DNA of 64,000 bases, from the NCBI GenBank assembly GCA_033964015.1, contig CM066924.1:2586251-2650250 (forward strand), read 5' to 3'. The position numbers and the translations under genes were made by a program. Positions 32,653-44,551 of this stretch are shown here, piece by piece (the first letter of the stretch is position 1; the number at the start of each line of letters is the position of its first letter). This DNA comes from Scolanthus callimorphus. Its lineage: Eukaryota > Cnidaria > Anthozoa > Actiniaria > Edwardsiidae. The notes under the pieces were generated by a model. That model was given only the letters and a program-made list of their open reading frames with translations, was not told the DNA's origin and did no database searches.

Positions 32653-34368
32653 CTCGCTTGCGTCTGATGTGAATCAAGTAAACGCAAGCGTAAGCAAGTA
32701 ATGAGTGTTGATTTGAGCCTTGCGCTTGCGTTGCTATCATTCACACTTACCTTGTGCTTGCGGCATGCGCTGTCGTTCCAGTTAGAACCAGTCTTTAAAG
32801 CTTTGCGTGGTATATTACTCGGTAATATTATATAGAGGCTTCCATATAGAGGGTATTGAAGTATAGGCAGAAAAAAACGGTTGAAATTTCAGGTTACTTT
32901 CCGCCTAGAAAGCTACAGATAGCACTATGAGAACTCTACGAAATCACAGAGACAGTAAAACTAGTGCAGGAATGGTTTATTGTCAAACATCGTATTGATG
33001 CAGAGTTTTACCATCTGGTAAAAGTAAAGTAAAGTAACTGTGCTTGTATAGCGCTTAACATACTTCGATAACTCATCCTATAGAAACCGGGTATCGTACG
33101 AGTTGTGTCTAAATGCCAATACAAATACAAAGTGTCACGAGCTTGTGACAGGAGATTACGAAAGCCTGTGTCTACCGCCATTTTCACAGCATAGCAACAT
33201 ACCAGGCCAGAGAAAGCATCCATTTCCATCGGCTGATTTAGAGAATATGGAACAATTTTCTCGATTGAATTTGGTAAATCAAGTCTGAAACTTTATTTTT
33301 AGATGTTTGTTAAGCGATTTCTACACGTGTATCGAATGTAATCAATAACAAAGGAGTGGCTGACAAGGGCTCTTCAATACTTGCATGTAAAACTTTCAGA
33401 ACTTAGTTAGCACATTTCATGCGGCGTGGGAACATAAGAAAGCCGGTGGTCAACCTTTTAATAATATCACTTCGTGATCCCCTGAAGGATTTGTCAATCA
33501 TATCGTTATTTTACGGAGGATACTTACAGCTAAAATCGTTGCATCGCGACCCGCGTTTTCAAAACATCGAAATTTATTTTTGGCTTTGCTGTTCCGCCTG
33601 TGGGTGTTGGACAGGGGCTAGTTTTTTGGGGGGTTCGGACTATATTGGATGATGTTCATTTATATACATTGCTTCGTTCTATTTATGTTTTTAATAGAAC
33701 GAAGATAATAGTAATATAGTAATGTCCCCCAAATGATGATAATCCTCATTTCAAGGCCATTTAACAATTGATGATAATCCTCGAGGTCATGTTGCAAAGT
33801 GATTCCTGGAATTAAAAATAGGTAAAATCTTTGAAGTCTCTGAACATTGTGATAGTGATGAGACTTCCTGATTTGTTTGTTAACCCAACTCAGAGTATTT
33901 TGGCAAAGTTTTTTGTAGGACTTCACATGGTGAATAAGTTCAGATATTTTTAGATAGACAGCCCTAGTGTCAATAGTGTTACCATGGTGATGGAAATAAA
34001 CATATCAGTGGTTGTGGTTTTAGTCCTTCTTTGTTGTTGCCAAGTTTTAAGTGAATCTAACAATGCCAAACAGAATTATACGTAAAACATTATTGGCTTC
34101 TTGTGCCCTAGTCTGTTTGTGACGTAATTTTTTCCTAATTTGCATAAAGAGAAAATGTTGATTACCTCTTGAAACAAAAGACGCCAAATAAACGGCATTT
34201 TTCCTTATTTTGAACGGGCGATTAAATAAGCCATTAAAATGTCAGCCTTGAGTGGCACTTTAAAGGAGCGGTGTCACGATGTTAGCACTTTATAGGTGAT
34301 ATAAAAAACACCCAAATAACTGATGGATAGCCAAAATACTAGTCTAGCTTTGTTAAATAGCCCTTTAA
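32653..34368. other. Intergenic with minor repeats
   Basis: Near 32660-32770, CGCAAGCG/CGCTTGCG words form an imperfect inverted repeat. GTGCTTGTATAGCGCTTAAC near 33040 looks like a dispersed repeat. CTTCGTTCTATT...AATAGAACGAAG (33671-33705) is a hairpin. From about 34320 the sequence is paralogous to 47780-47820. No gene recognised. Confidence 0.45.
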
Positions 34369-34809
34369 GCCGGGGAAATACGAGGCACAAAATCACTCAA
34401 CTTGTCGCGCAACATTGTTGCGTTGCAAGTTGATGATCAATGTAGCGCGTTTTTCATCTCGCGCAACAACTTGTCGCGCAACAAAAACATTTGTTGCAGG
34501 TTGTGGAAACTTGTTGCGCGAAGTAGAACGTGGGTCTACTTTGAGACACAAATTCTGGCTTTGTTGCTCGTTTTTCATCAAGCACACAACTTGTCGCGCA
34601 ACAATTTGCCTACAATTCAAGTTGATTAGTCAATAGAAATGAGGTGCTAAGGGGCAAAATCTGTCTTGGGCTTGCGTGTGTGATCATCAAAACAAAATGT
34701 TGCGCGACAAGTTGTGAATTTGATAAAAAATGAGCAACAAACATTAGACTTGCAACGCAACAATGTTGCGCGACAAGTTAAGGGTTTTTGTGCCTCGTAT
34801 TTCCCCGGC
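34369..34809. mobile_element. TIR element with TTTAA target duplication, 441 bp
   Basis: Ends GCCGGGGAAATACGAGGCAC and GTGCCTCGTATTTCCCCGGC are perfect inverts, flanked by TTTAA (34364-34368 and 34810-34814). The subterminal word TTGTCGCGCAACA recurs in both orientations. The paralogous site after the 45.9-kb receptor (48379-48392, CCCTTTAACTACAA) is empty. No coding sequence. Confidence 0.8.
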
Positions 34810-34814
34810 TTTAA

Positions 34815-35789
34815 CTGCAAATCGATCATGATTATAGGCTTCATGGTCCTATTACTTAGCGGATGGAAACAGATTGCAAAAATGAGTTTTTGAAATCTTG
34901 TTGGGATGAACAGTTTTCAAAGTTTGAGGCTACATCAACATTTGTATGAAAAGCGTCCGTCTTGGCGATAACACTTACCTACATTGGTTATTAGGCTAAT
35001 ATCAAGTGATATAAGTGATCTGGGGATGATAACATACAAACTTAGGGCTGTATTTACGAATTTATTCAAATAACCGTGACACAACCCCTTTAGAATCCTT
35101 AGCAAAATGCAGGAGGAAAGGAAACAACACAAAAGTGTATATGCATCGACCTGTTTTTTCATGGACTTCGGTTTGTGCGTCCGTCCGTTCGTTCGTCCGG
35201 CATGACGTCATCAAAACTAGAAAAGTCATATCTCAAGAAGGTAACATCGCTAGGTGACCAAACTTGGGTAAAGTTATTTTGGAGGCAAGGGAGGTGCGCA
35301 CTAAGATCACGTGACATGAATCAATGACGTTATCAAAACTAGAAAAATCAATATCTCAAGAAGCAGCATTGCTAGGTGACCAAGCTTGGGTTAAATTATT
35401 TTGGAGGCAGGGGGTGGGGGCAGCAGAACTAGAAAAGTCATCAGAACTAAAAAAGTCATCGATGACAGGGAGCTCCGCTTTTAGGCAGTGCCTAAATCTA
35501 TATATTTAATTATATCAATTTTTTTACAGTTTTCTCTTTGGGGAAAAATATATTTTGAGTAGTCTCCGATATTGCTTCCTCATTGGAGATGATTTCATTT
35601 TTTCCGAGAGCATCCTGCACTTGTTTGTTCACAGCCCCCCTCTGTCCCCTGGCATACGGCCACAGCTGTGAAATATTATACGTTGATGGACGTGTCAATC
35701 GATTGCAAATTCAAAGGTTGGCAATAATAATTTTCTAACGCTCCTCACACCTTGATACTGTACTTCTTTGACTGAAAACCAAACCCAGT
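34815..35789 (+). promoter_or_regulatory. Upstream cassette of group 2 receptor (35.8 kb)
   Basis: Shares with 39900-40619 and 45000-45902 the words CTAATATCAAGTGATATAAG (34998) and CTCCTCACACCTTGATACTG just before the coding region. It also holds the GACGTCATCAAAACTAGAAA / ACCAAACTTGGGTAAA dispersed motif twice (35205 and 35325), which is absent from the other two cassettes. Promoter role inferred. Confidence 0.45.
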
Positions 35790-36757
35790 ATGCTCCACAA
35801 CTTTCCAGCCCTTATAAGAACCTAACTCTCACTTCTAATGGGACACTGATCGATACTCTCACTTCTAATGGGACACAGAAAGATCGACAAACGACCGGCG
35901 CCTTGAGCTCGCTCGAAATATTACGAATAATTTTCGTCGCCGTTACAGTGCTCGGAAATGGTTTAGTCATCTACGTGGTCCTATCTGTGCGGATCATCCG
36001 AGAACAACACTCGCCGAACTGGTTTATCCTGTCACTAGGCGTAGCAGACTTACTTGTAGGGTTGTTTTACACACCTTTTGAGGCGATTTGCAGAGTTGCC
36101 TTTAGTTGTTCACCAGATACGATCGACGTTGCGTGGCATGTCGCCTATTTGTTCCATTTATCGTCGTCTTACAACTTATGCGCTTTAACTCTCGACCGAC
36201 ACTTGTGTATAAACTACCCATACACGCACTTAAGATTCGTGACTCGCTGTCGCTGCATTCTCACCATTGCCATCACATGGACTCTTTGTTTACCTATGTT
36301 TATTCTCAGATTCTTCTTTTTTGGAACAAAATACTTTATGCTGTCCAGTCTCCTGTTGGGCAACACTCTGCCAAGTGTTTTTCTAGTGTATTGCTACATA
36401 CGAATTCTCCGAGAGGTACGCAGACACAAGTTACGCATAAGGACAATAGAATTGCAAGTGGCAAGTAATTCAGACGAGCGAAGACCGAGCAATGAGCAGA
36501 GGAATAGACCACATCGCCAAGCAAGAGGGTCTTGGCTATCTGTCGGCATTGTTGTCCTAGTTTTTCTTACTTTCAACGCGGTTGTGCATCACTTCATACT
36601 ATGTGAATTCGTATTACAAGGATGTTCCAATTTTGCGAACGCAAAAGTGATTGCCTTAATTGCTCGCTATTTTAATTCTTCCGTAAACGTGTTCGTTTAT
36701 GCTTTGTTGAAGAAAGATTTTCGCCAAGTCTTTAAGACATGGATGAAGGCTCGATAG
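35790..36757 (+). pseudogene. Class A GPCR, group 2, start codon out of frame
   Basis: Nearly identical to the 40.6-kb gene over its 3' half and open from 35756 to TAG 36755-36757. The ATG used by its paralogs is present at 35790, but the following TTTT is TTT here, so that ATG meets TAA after 11 codons. The receptor frame has no ATG until TM4. Translation would need a non-AUG start (TTG 35768), an unseen upstream exon, or correction of a one-base assembly error. The body is complete: LGNG, GVAD, DRH, Cys-free loop 2, NVFVY and KKDFR. The N-terminus has tandem TSNGT sequons. Probably a very recent pseudogene. Confidence 0.7.
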
Positions 36758-37381
36758 CTCATGCGGTGCAATTACTGTAATTCCTCGACCTGTTACACCC
36801 CGTGGATTCAATATAAAATATTGTAATTAATTTAACATTGTAAATTTACCTTGATTTTAAGGGGGAATGTCATATTTTAGGTCCAAGGGTTACATTTAAT
36901 GAAGTCCAGTTTTCAAGAAATAAGCCGAATGACCATCTAAATTTGTTAAGTAACCTTTTATTTGCCGGACTAGCCCAAATTTGGGGTATTTGGGTTTGTT
37001 ATCGAGCCGATGGAATTGGATTATAAAAAGGCCTTTTTTATTTCTTACCAGGCTGAACAGTAAAAAAAAGTTGATTGCCAGAGCTACTTTAATAGATTTA
37101 AAAATCTTAAACTGATTTCTATAAATATGATATATATTTCCTTCCCTTTCTTGTGGGAATATTTTGCTCCCTCGCTGCGAAGCGGATCTTAGAAAACATT
37201 GAAAGCGAAAGCAGCTGACGAACAGGTGGCAAATAATACCTGTTTTATCATAACTGTTGGTGTTGTCGAAATATGATTGGCTTATTTGCCGTGGTAAATA
37301 ATACACTGTCCACCCCGCACTACGTCGGTTAAATTTGAAAACTGCTAATTATTTTTACGGTTGTGCCTTCCGTTTGGTATG

Positions 37382-37550
37382 TTAGAGTGGTTTTCATCCG
37401 ACTGTGAAGTAGATACTAAACAAATAGGCACTACTACTATACACTACGAAAGTCATTTTTATTGTATTCTCCTTTGTAAGTATGACTAGTAGACACTATT
37501 AAACACTGACTATTAGTTTTTGTTTCACAGCCGGATGAAAACCACTCTAA
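37382..37550. mobile_element. MITE, TTAGAGTGGTTTTCATCC ends
   Basis: TTAGAGTGGTTTTCATCCG and CGGATGAAAACCACTCTAA are inverted ends of a 169-bp non-coding unit. The paralogous copy is at 42214-42382, so insertion predates the spacer duplication. Confidence 0.8.
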
Positions 37551-38940
37551 AAACATACAAATAATGGATAGCCAAAATACTAGTCTAGGTATTGGCTACA
37601 GTTCGGTTAAAACAATTACGGCTGGGACGAGCTCTGTTTGCGCCGCGCTCTGTTTGCTGAAAGCGGACAGGAGTCACACACGCAATGATGGAGTTATCTG
37701 TTCACTTGCGTGACGTTTATTGTGCTAAGCATTCACCGAAAAGATTTACAATGTAAACTGTGTAAACTGAGTCGGCTTTAAGCAAAGGTGGGGGATGAGA
37801 AAAACACGCCACCCCTTACAACATACATAGAAAATATGTCTCTGGTCAGACACAGGCAGGAGAGTGGGGGAGGCGGTGGGAAATAAGGAGATGAAGTTTT
37901 CTCGGTTGTTGTTGGTTCTGCTCTCGGTTCGAAAGAGGGCCGAAACAGGGAGTGCCGATTGATTGTATATTTACTCATATATATCCTGTATTCGTATGTA
38001 TTACTCCTATGTACCAATAATGGTGGCTTGGAATAAATATTATTATTATTATTATTATATACCTGAGTGGGTCAGGTGAAAACCCGCCCACTTGTCACGC
38101 ACCAACCTCCTGACAATCCCCAGCCTTTGTGCTGACAACCATTACTGATTACTAGCGTTATCTAATCGCCAGCTATTTCCTGTCTATTGCACTAGCGGAT
38201 ATTGTGTTTACCTAGCCCAGGAACTTTATAAATGTTCGATGTAGATTTGGTGACTTTTTGTCGCGGTCGCACTACACCTTCAAAATATATTTGAATTGGT
38301 TTAGTTGTCAATCAGAGAATAAAGATGATAGACCTGAAAACAATGAGGCAGAAAACGAAAACTGACAAGAAGGGATTGTTTCGACCTGTGGCCGCCTCGT
38401 TATACGGATCTTGAAACTGGCTTCCATTAAGGAGGCTGCCTACAGTTTTACTTGGACTTGACCTCTCAACTTTGAGCGACCACAACTCTGAAATATACTT
38501 ACCTATGAATTTGAAATTTTGACCATTTGCTGTTGAAAGATCAAAGTTCAAGATGATGCACAATTTATTGTCGTCAGAGTTTCCATAGCAACGAAACAGG
38601 GTGGTCACTGTTTTTAATTAGCAAAAGTTCCACGTGAAATTCGATCTAAACTTTTAATATGACATTCCAGTCGCTAATCCTTAGGTATTTATCTATAGGT
38701 ATACGAGGTTTTGAGAACATTCACCGAGCCGATTTCAAGATATTCCAGGCGACTTTTTTTGCCTTTGAAATTCAAAATGTATTCACTTACTTTCTATTTA
38801 TTATGAATTGAATGGCTTTTGAAATAGGCTAGGGAAATCTCCTACCGCAAAGTTCATCCCAAGGTATACAACTACTTGTTTGCCAAATTTGATGCCAGGA
38901 AGTGCTTTTGATTTTCCATAATGAACATCGACGCAAACTT

Positions 38941-39303
38941 CAAATTCGGCACACAAGTAGAAGACATCATAATCTTTAGCACTACGCCATTTGTTTTGCG
39001 AGAGGTTGAAAGGAAAATAGCGTATTTTCATGCCAAAGTTCGGATTTAATGAGCTGTCTTCGTCCTCATATTCATACAGTCCTCAAGGGACGCAGCGCAT
39101 GTGACACGTGATCCCAGCACAGGGAGCCCGAACTGAAGATCTTAATTGCGTATGAATATCAGGACTGTAAGAATATCAGGACGATAACAGCTTATTAAAT
39201 CCGAACTTTGACGTGAAAATACGCTATTTTCCTTTCAACCTCTGGCAAAACAAATGGCTTAGTGCTAAAGAATATGATGTCTTCTACTTGTGTGCCGAAT
39301 TTG
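38941..39303. repeat. Inverted repeat, about 115-bp arms
   Basis: CAAATTCGGCACACAAGTAG... pairs with ...CTACTTGTGTGCCGAATTTG. Inner pairing continues through GGAAAATAGCGTATTTTC / GAAAATACGCTATTTTCC to AAGTTCGGATTTAAT / ATTAAATCCGAACTT. The loop is about 125 bp. The same structure is at 43684-44046. Non-autonomous element or old foldback. Confidence 0.75.
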
Positions 39304-40619
39304 GTGGAATGCAAGTGGAAATTAGGTGCTAGTGGCACTTTAAGCGAGGGACAAAGCCTCCACCGCCGCCATGTTCAAATCTCCCACAGAAACTAAAAAA
39401 GAACTTAGTTCGCACAGCCGAAAGCACCACAGACATTCCAAACTTAAGGTGGATCGACCCAGTAATTTTATACCCATGTCAACCAATTTTGAACCTCTCA
39501 TATAAAAACAGGTTGATTTCTATCGCGCAGCGAATATGACACACATTCTACACATAGACTGAAATACATGTCAGGACAAAAGTTGGGGAGATCGGGGTTA
39601 GTATCACGTGACAATCGGGCCACGCCTATTTCTACTCTCAGCCCAATTTCAAGCTGTAACGACATTTTTTCGAAAAATGCTCTACGGTACCTCGAGATGG
39701 AGTGGTTGCCTCCGTGTAACCGAAGTTTGATCAAATTCTACAAGACCGATTTGAAGATATTTTAGGATTTATAAATAATGGCTATAATTTATGTAAAATT
39801 CAGTGAAGTGAATAAATATGTCAGAGTTTGATACTTCATGGTTATAAATTGAAGGCTTTTATAGCCCAATCTATTTGTAATTGTTCAAAGAAGGTCATGC
39901 TTTTGATGAAAATTAAATATTATTTTGCGATTTCGAAAAATATAGATTAAATGTACGTATCAACGTCGCGACGTTGTCTGGTTTTAGATCAGAGGGAAGC
40001 CAGTTGACTGCACTAGGAGAAACAGGGCAAGAGTTTCATTGGCTCAGATAGCTTGATTGGCGGAACAGCAAAGTCCAAAATCAAAACATGGACCTATTAC
40101 AGAGCGGATGGAAACGGATTGCAAAAAATGAGTTTTTGAAATCTTGTTCGGATGAACAGTTTTCAAAGCCGTTTAAAGTTACATCAAAATTTGTACGAAA
40201 AGCGTCCCGTCTTGCAGATAACACTTACCTACACTCCTAGGCTAATTTCGAGTGATATAAGTGATCTGGGGATGATAACATACAAATTTAGGGCTGTATT
40301 TACTAATTTATTCAAATAACGTGACATAGGTCCTTTATAATCCTTAGCGACATGGAAGCGATAAAGGCCTGTTTTTTAAAATAATTTCAATGTTCTTTTT
40401 TGTTCTCGTGTTCTCTTAGGGGCAAAATATATTTTGAGCAGTCTCCGATATTGCTTCCTCATTGTAGTCTCCCTTTGTCCCCTGGCATACGGCCACAGCT
40501 GTGAAATTTACGTTGATGGACGTGTCGATCGATTACAAATTCGAAAGCTGGCAATAATAATTTTCTAACGCTCCTCACACCTTGATACTGTACTTCTTTT
40601 ACTGAAAACCAAACCCAGT

Positions 40620-41588
40620 ATGCTCCACAACTTTTCCAGCCCTTATAAGAACCTAACTCTCACGTCTAATTCGACACAGATCGATAACCTCACTTCCAAT
40701 GGGACACAGAACGATCGACAAACGATCGGCGCTTTGAGCTCGCTCGAAATATTACGAATAATTTTCGTCGCCGTTACAGTGCTCGGAAATGGTTTAGTCA
40801 TCTACGTGGTTCTATCTGTGCGGACCATCCGAGAACAACACTCGCCGAACTGGTTTATCCTGTCACTAGCCGCGGCTGATTTTCTGGTAGGGCTGTTTTA
40901 CACACCCTTTGAGGCGATTTGCAGAGTTGCCTTTAGTTGTTCACCAGATACGATCGACGTTGGGTGGCAGGTCGCCTATTTTTTCCATTTATCGTCGTCT
41001 TATAACTTATGCGCTTTGACTCTCGATCGACACTTGTGTATAAACTACCCATACACGCACTTAAGATTCGTGACTCGCTGTCGCTGCATTCTCACCATTG
41101 CCATCACATGGACTCTTTGTTTACCTATGTTAATTCTCAGATTCTTCTTTTTTGGAAAAAAATACTTTATGCTGTCTAGTCTCCTGTTGGGCAACACTCT
41201 GCCAAGTGTTTTTCTAGTGTATTGCTACATACGAATTCTCCGAGAGGTACGCAGACACAAGTTACGCATAAGGACAATAGAATTGCAAGTGGCAAGTAAT
41301 TCAGACGAGCGAAGACCGAGCAATGAGCAGAGGAATAGACCACATCGCCAAGCAAGAGGGTCTTGGCTATCTGTCGGCATTGTTGTCCTAGTTTTTCTTA
41401 CTTTCAACGCGGTTGTGCATCACTTCATACTATGTGAATTCGTATTACAAGGATGTTCCAATTTTGCGAACGCAAAAGTGATTGCCTTAATTGCTCGCTA
41501 TTTTAATTCTTCCGTAAACGTGTTCGTTTATGCTTTGTTGAAGAAAGATTTTCGCCAAGTCTTTAAGATATGGATGAAGGCTCGATAG
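40620..41588 (+). CDS. Class A orphan GPCR, group 2 (hybrid of its neighbours)
   Basis: A 322-residue intact single-exon receptor. Sequons cluster in the first 30 residues. TM1 has LGNG (N57), TM2 has AAAD (D87), the loop-1 Cys pair is CRVAFSC, DRH lies at 136-138, loop 2 has no Cys (FFFGKKYFML), intracellular loop 3 is Arg-rich, TM6 lacks CWxP, loop 3 has CEFVLQGC, and TM7 has NVFVY then KKDFR. Residues 1 to about 138 are identical to the 45.9-kb receptor; from about residue 142 it matches the 35.8-kb copy almost exactly. The flanks switch the same way, so the gene is the hybrid product of unequal crossing-over, with a junction at about 41028-41047. It should be a functional surface receptor; ligand unknown. 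ATG 40620 follows the conserved leader ACCAAACCCAGT. Confidence 0.92.
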   Translation: MLHNFSSPYKNLTLTSNSTQIDNLTSNGTQNDRQTIGALSSLEILRIIFVAVTVLGNGLVIYVVLSVRTIREQHSPNWFILSLAAADFLVGLFYTPFEAICRVAFSCSPDTIDVGWQVAYFFHLSSSYNLCALTLDRHLCINYPYTHLRFVTRCRCILTIAITWTLCLPMLILRFFFFGKKYFMLSSLLLGNTLPSVFLVYCYIRILREVRRHKLRIRTIELQVASNSDERRPSNEQRNRPHRQARGSWLSVGIVVLVFLTFNAVVHHFILCEFVLQGCSNFANAKVIALIARYFNSSVNVFVYALLKKDFRQVFKIWMKAR

Positions 41589-42213
41589 CTCATGCGGTGC
41601 AATTACTGTAATTCCTCGACCTGCTACACCCCGTGGATTCAATATAAAATATTGTAATTAATTTAACATTGTAAATTTACCTTGATTTTAAGGAGGAATG
41701 TCATATTTTAGGTCCAAGGGTTACATTTAACGAAGTCCAGTTTTCAAGAAATAAGCCGAATAACCATCTAAATTTGTTAAGTAACCTTTTATTTGCCGGA
41801 CTAGCCCAAATTTGGGGTATTTGGGTTTGTTATCGAGCCGATGGAATTGGATTATAAAAAGGCCTTTTTTATTTCTTACCAGGCTGAACAGTAAAAAAAA
41901 AGTTGATTGCCAGAGCTACTTTAATAGATTTAAAAATCTTAAACTGATTTCTATAAATATGATATATATTTCCTTCCCTTTCTTGTGGGAATATTTTGCT
42001 CCCTCGCTGCGAAGCGGATCTTAGAAAACATTGAAAGCGAAAGCAGCTGACGAACAGGTGGCAAATAATACCTGTTTTATCATAACTGTTGGTGTTGTCG
42101 AAATATGATTGGCTTATTTGCCGTGGTAAATAATACACTGTCCACCCCGCACTACGTCGGTTAAATTTGAAAACTGCTAATTATTTTTACGGTTGTGCCT
42201 TCCGTTTGGTATG

Positions 42214-42382
42214 TTAGAGTGGTTTTCATCCGACTGTGAAGTAGATACTAAACAAATAGGCACTACTACTATACACTACGGAAGTCATTTTTATTGTATT
42301 CTCCTTTGTAAGTATGACTAGTAGACACTATTAAACACTGACTATTAGTTTTTGTTTCACAGCCGGATGAAAACCACTCTAA
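42214..42382. mobile_element. MITE, TTAGAGTGGTTTTCATCC ends (second copy)
   Basis: Duplicate of 37382-37550 carried along with the spacer. Confidence 0.8.
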
Positions 42383-43683
42383 AAACATACAAATAATGGA
42401 TAGCCAAAATACTAGTCTAGGTATTGGCTACAGTTCGGTTAAAACAATTACGGCTGGGACGAGCTCTGTTTGCGCCGCGCTCTGTTTGCTGAAAGCGGAC
42501 AGGAGTCACACACGCAATGATGGAGTTATCTGTTCACTTGCGTGACGTTTATTGTGCTAAGCATTCACCGAAAAGATTTACAATGTAAACTGTGTAAACT
42601 GAGTCGGCTTTAAGCAAAGGTGGGGGATGAGAAAAACACGCCACCCCTTACAACATACATAGAAAATATGACTCTGGTCAGACACAGGCAGGAGAGTGGG
42701 GGAGGCGGTGGGAAATAAGGAGATGAAGTTTTCTCGGTTGTTGTTGGTTCTGTTCTCGGTTCGAAAGAGGGCCGAAACAGGGAGTGCCGAGCATATATAT
42801 CTGAGTGGGTCAGGTCAAGATCCGCCCAGTTGTCACGCACCAACCTCCTGACAATCCCCAGCCTTTGTGCTGACAACCATTACTGATTACTAGCGTTATC
42901 TAATCGTCAGCTATTTCCTGTCTATTGCACTAGCGGATATTGTGTTTACCTAGCCCAGGAACTTTTAAAAAATGTTCGATGTACATTTGGTGACTTTTTG
43001 TCACGGTCGCACTACACCTTCAAAATATATTTGAATTGGTTTGGTTCAGTTGTCAATCAGAGAATAAAGATGATAGCCCTGAAAACAACGAGGCAGAAAA
43101 CGAAAACTGACCAGAAGGAATTGTTTCGACCTGTGGCCTCCTCGCTATACGGATCCTGAAACGGGCTTCCATTAGGAGGCTGCCTACAATTTTTCTTGGA
43201 CTTGACCTCTCAACTTTGAGCGACCACAACTCTGAAATATACTTACCTATGAATTTGAAATTTTGACCATTTGCTGTTGAAAGATCAAAGTTCAAGATGA
43301 TGCACAATTTATTGTCATCAGGTTTTCCATAGCAACGAAACAAGGTGGACACTGTTTTTAATTAGCAAAAGTGCCACGTGAAATTCGATCTAAACTTTTA
43401 AAATGACCCACCAGGCGCTAATCCTTAGGTAATTGTCTATACGTATACGATGTTTTGAGAACATTCACCAAGCCGATTTCAAGATATTCCAGGCGACTTT
43501 TTTGGCCTTTTAAATTCAAAATGTTTTCACTTGCTTTCTATTTATTATGTTGAATGGCTTTTGAAATAGGCTAGCGAAATCTCCTACCGCAAAGTTCATC
43601 CCAAAGTATACAACTACTTGTTTGCCAAATTTGATGCCAGGAAGTGCTTTTGATTTTCCATAATGAACATCGACGCAAACCTT

Positions 43684-44046
43684 CAAATTCGGCACACAAG
43701 TAGAAGACATCATAATCTTTAGCACTACGCCATTTGTTTTGCGAGAGGTTGAAAGGAAAATAGCGTATTTTCACGCCAAAGTTCGGATTTAATGAGCTGT
43801 CTTCGTCCTGATATTCATACAGTCCTCAAGGGACGCAGCGCATGTGACACGTGATCCCAGCACAGGGAGCCCGAACTGAAGATCTTCATTGCGTATGAAT
43901 ATCAGGACTGTATGAATATCAGGACGATAACAGCTTATTAAATCCGAACTTTGACGTGAAAATACGCTATTTTCCTTTCAACCTCTGGCAAAACAAATGG
44001 CTTAGTGCTAAAGAATATGATGTCTTCTACTTGTGTGCCGAATTTG
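43684..44046. repeat. Inverted repeat, second copy
   Basis: Duplicate of 38941-39303, with the same arms and loop and a few substitutions. Confidence 0.75.
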
Positions 44047-44081
44047 GTGGAATGCAAGTGGAAATTGGGTGCTAGTGGCAC

Positions 44082-44551
44082 TTTAAGCGAGGGACAAAGC
44101 CTCCACCGCCGCCATGTTCAAATCTCCCACAGAAACTAAAAAAGAACTTAGTTCGTGCAGCCGAAAGCACTATAGACATCCAGACCTAGATGGTTCTGTG
44201 ACAGATTACATACAGAAATGTACAGGGATAATTCTATTTCGAAAGCTTTCAGCTGAGAAAAAATTTTATTCAAGCCTGAACAAACGTACACCACTTCCAA
44301 GTCGAAATTACACATTTACACAAACCAGGGAAGTGTGACTGACAAACCAAAAGCCATGGATAATATTCTCTAAGATATATCCCGACGCTGTATCACAAAG
44401 CGAAGGACACAAACAAGAAGAGAAGGAGGAAAGATATTCATTGGGTGTGTTTTTTGTTGGAAAAGATTCCCATAAGCGATTTTTTAAGCGAGGGACAAAG
44501 CCACCATCGCCGTCATGTTGAAATGTCCCACAGAAACTAAAAAAGAACTCA
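44082..44551 (+). repeat. Direct repeats around a small conserved frame
   Basis: TTTAAGCGAGGGACAAAGCC...CCCACAGAAACTAAAAAAGA occurs at 44082 and 44483. Between them is a plus-strand frame (44114-44338, 74 codons) containing HPDLDGSVTDYIQKCTG, similar to the minus-strand frame near 11700. The paralogous site at 39339 has one fused repeat and no frame. The frame has no recognised function. Confidence 0.6.

Larger units (their letters stand above)
36758..40619. other. Spacer between group 2 receptors (copy 1)
   Basis: No gene. It is the partner of 41589-45902: the two spacers are collinear and nearly identical. It contains a MITE (37382-37550), an inverted repeat (38941-39303), an ATT microsatellite segment (37959-38062) absent from the other copy, and a fused direct repeat at 39339 where the other copy has 401 extra bases. 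Its last 600 bases are the upstream cassette of the 40.6-kb gene. Confidence 0.7.

Noticed and set aside
38801..39031. Minus-strand frame MKIRYFPFNLSQNKW, duplicated at 43571-43774
   Set aside because: It overlaps an inverted-repeat arm, and the second copy is frameshifted; conservation follows from the recent spacer duplication.
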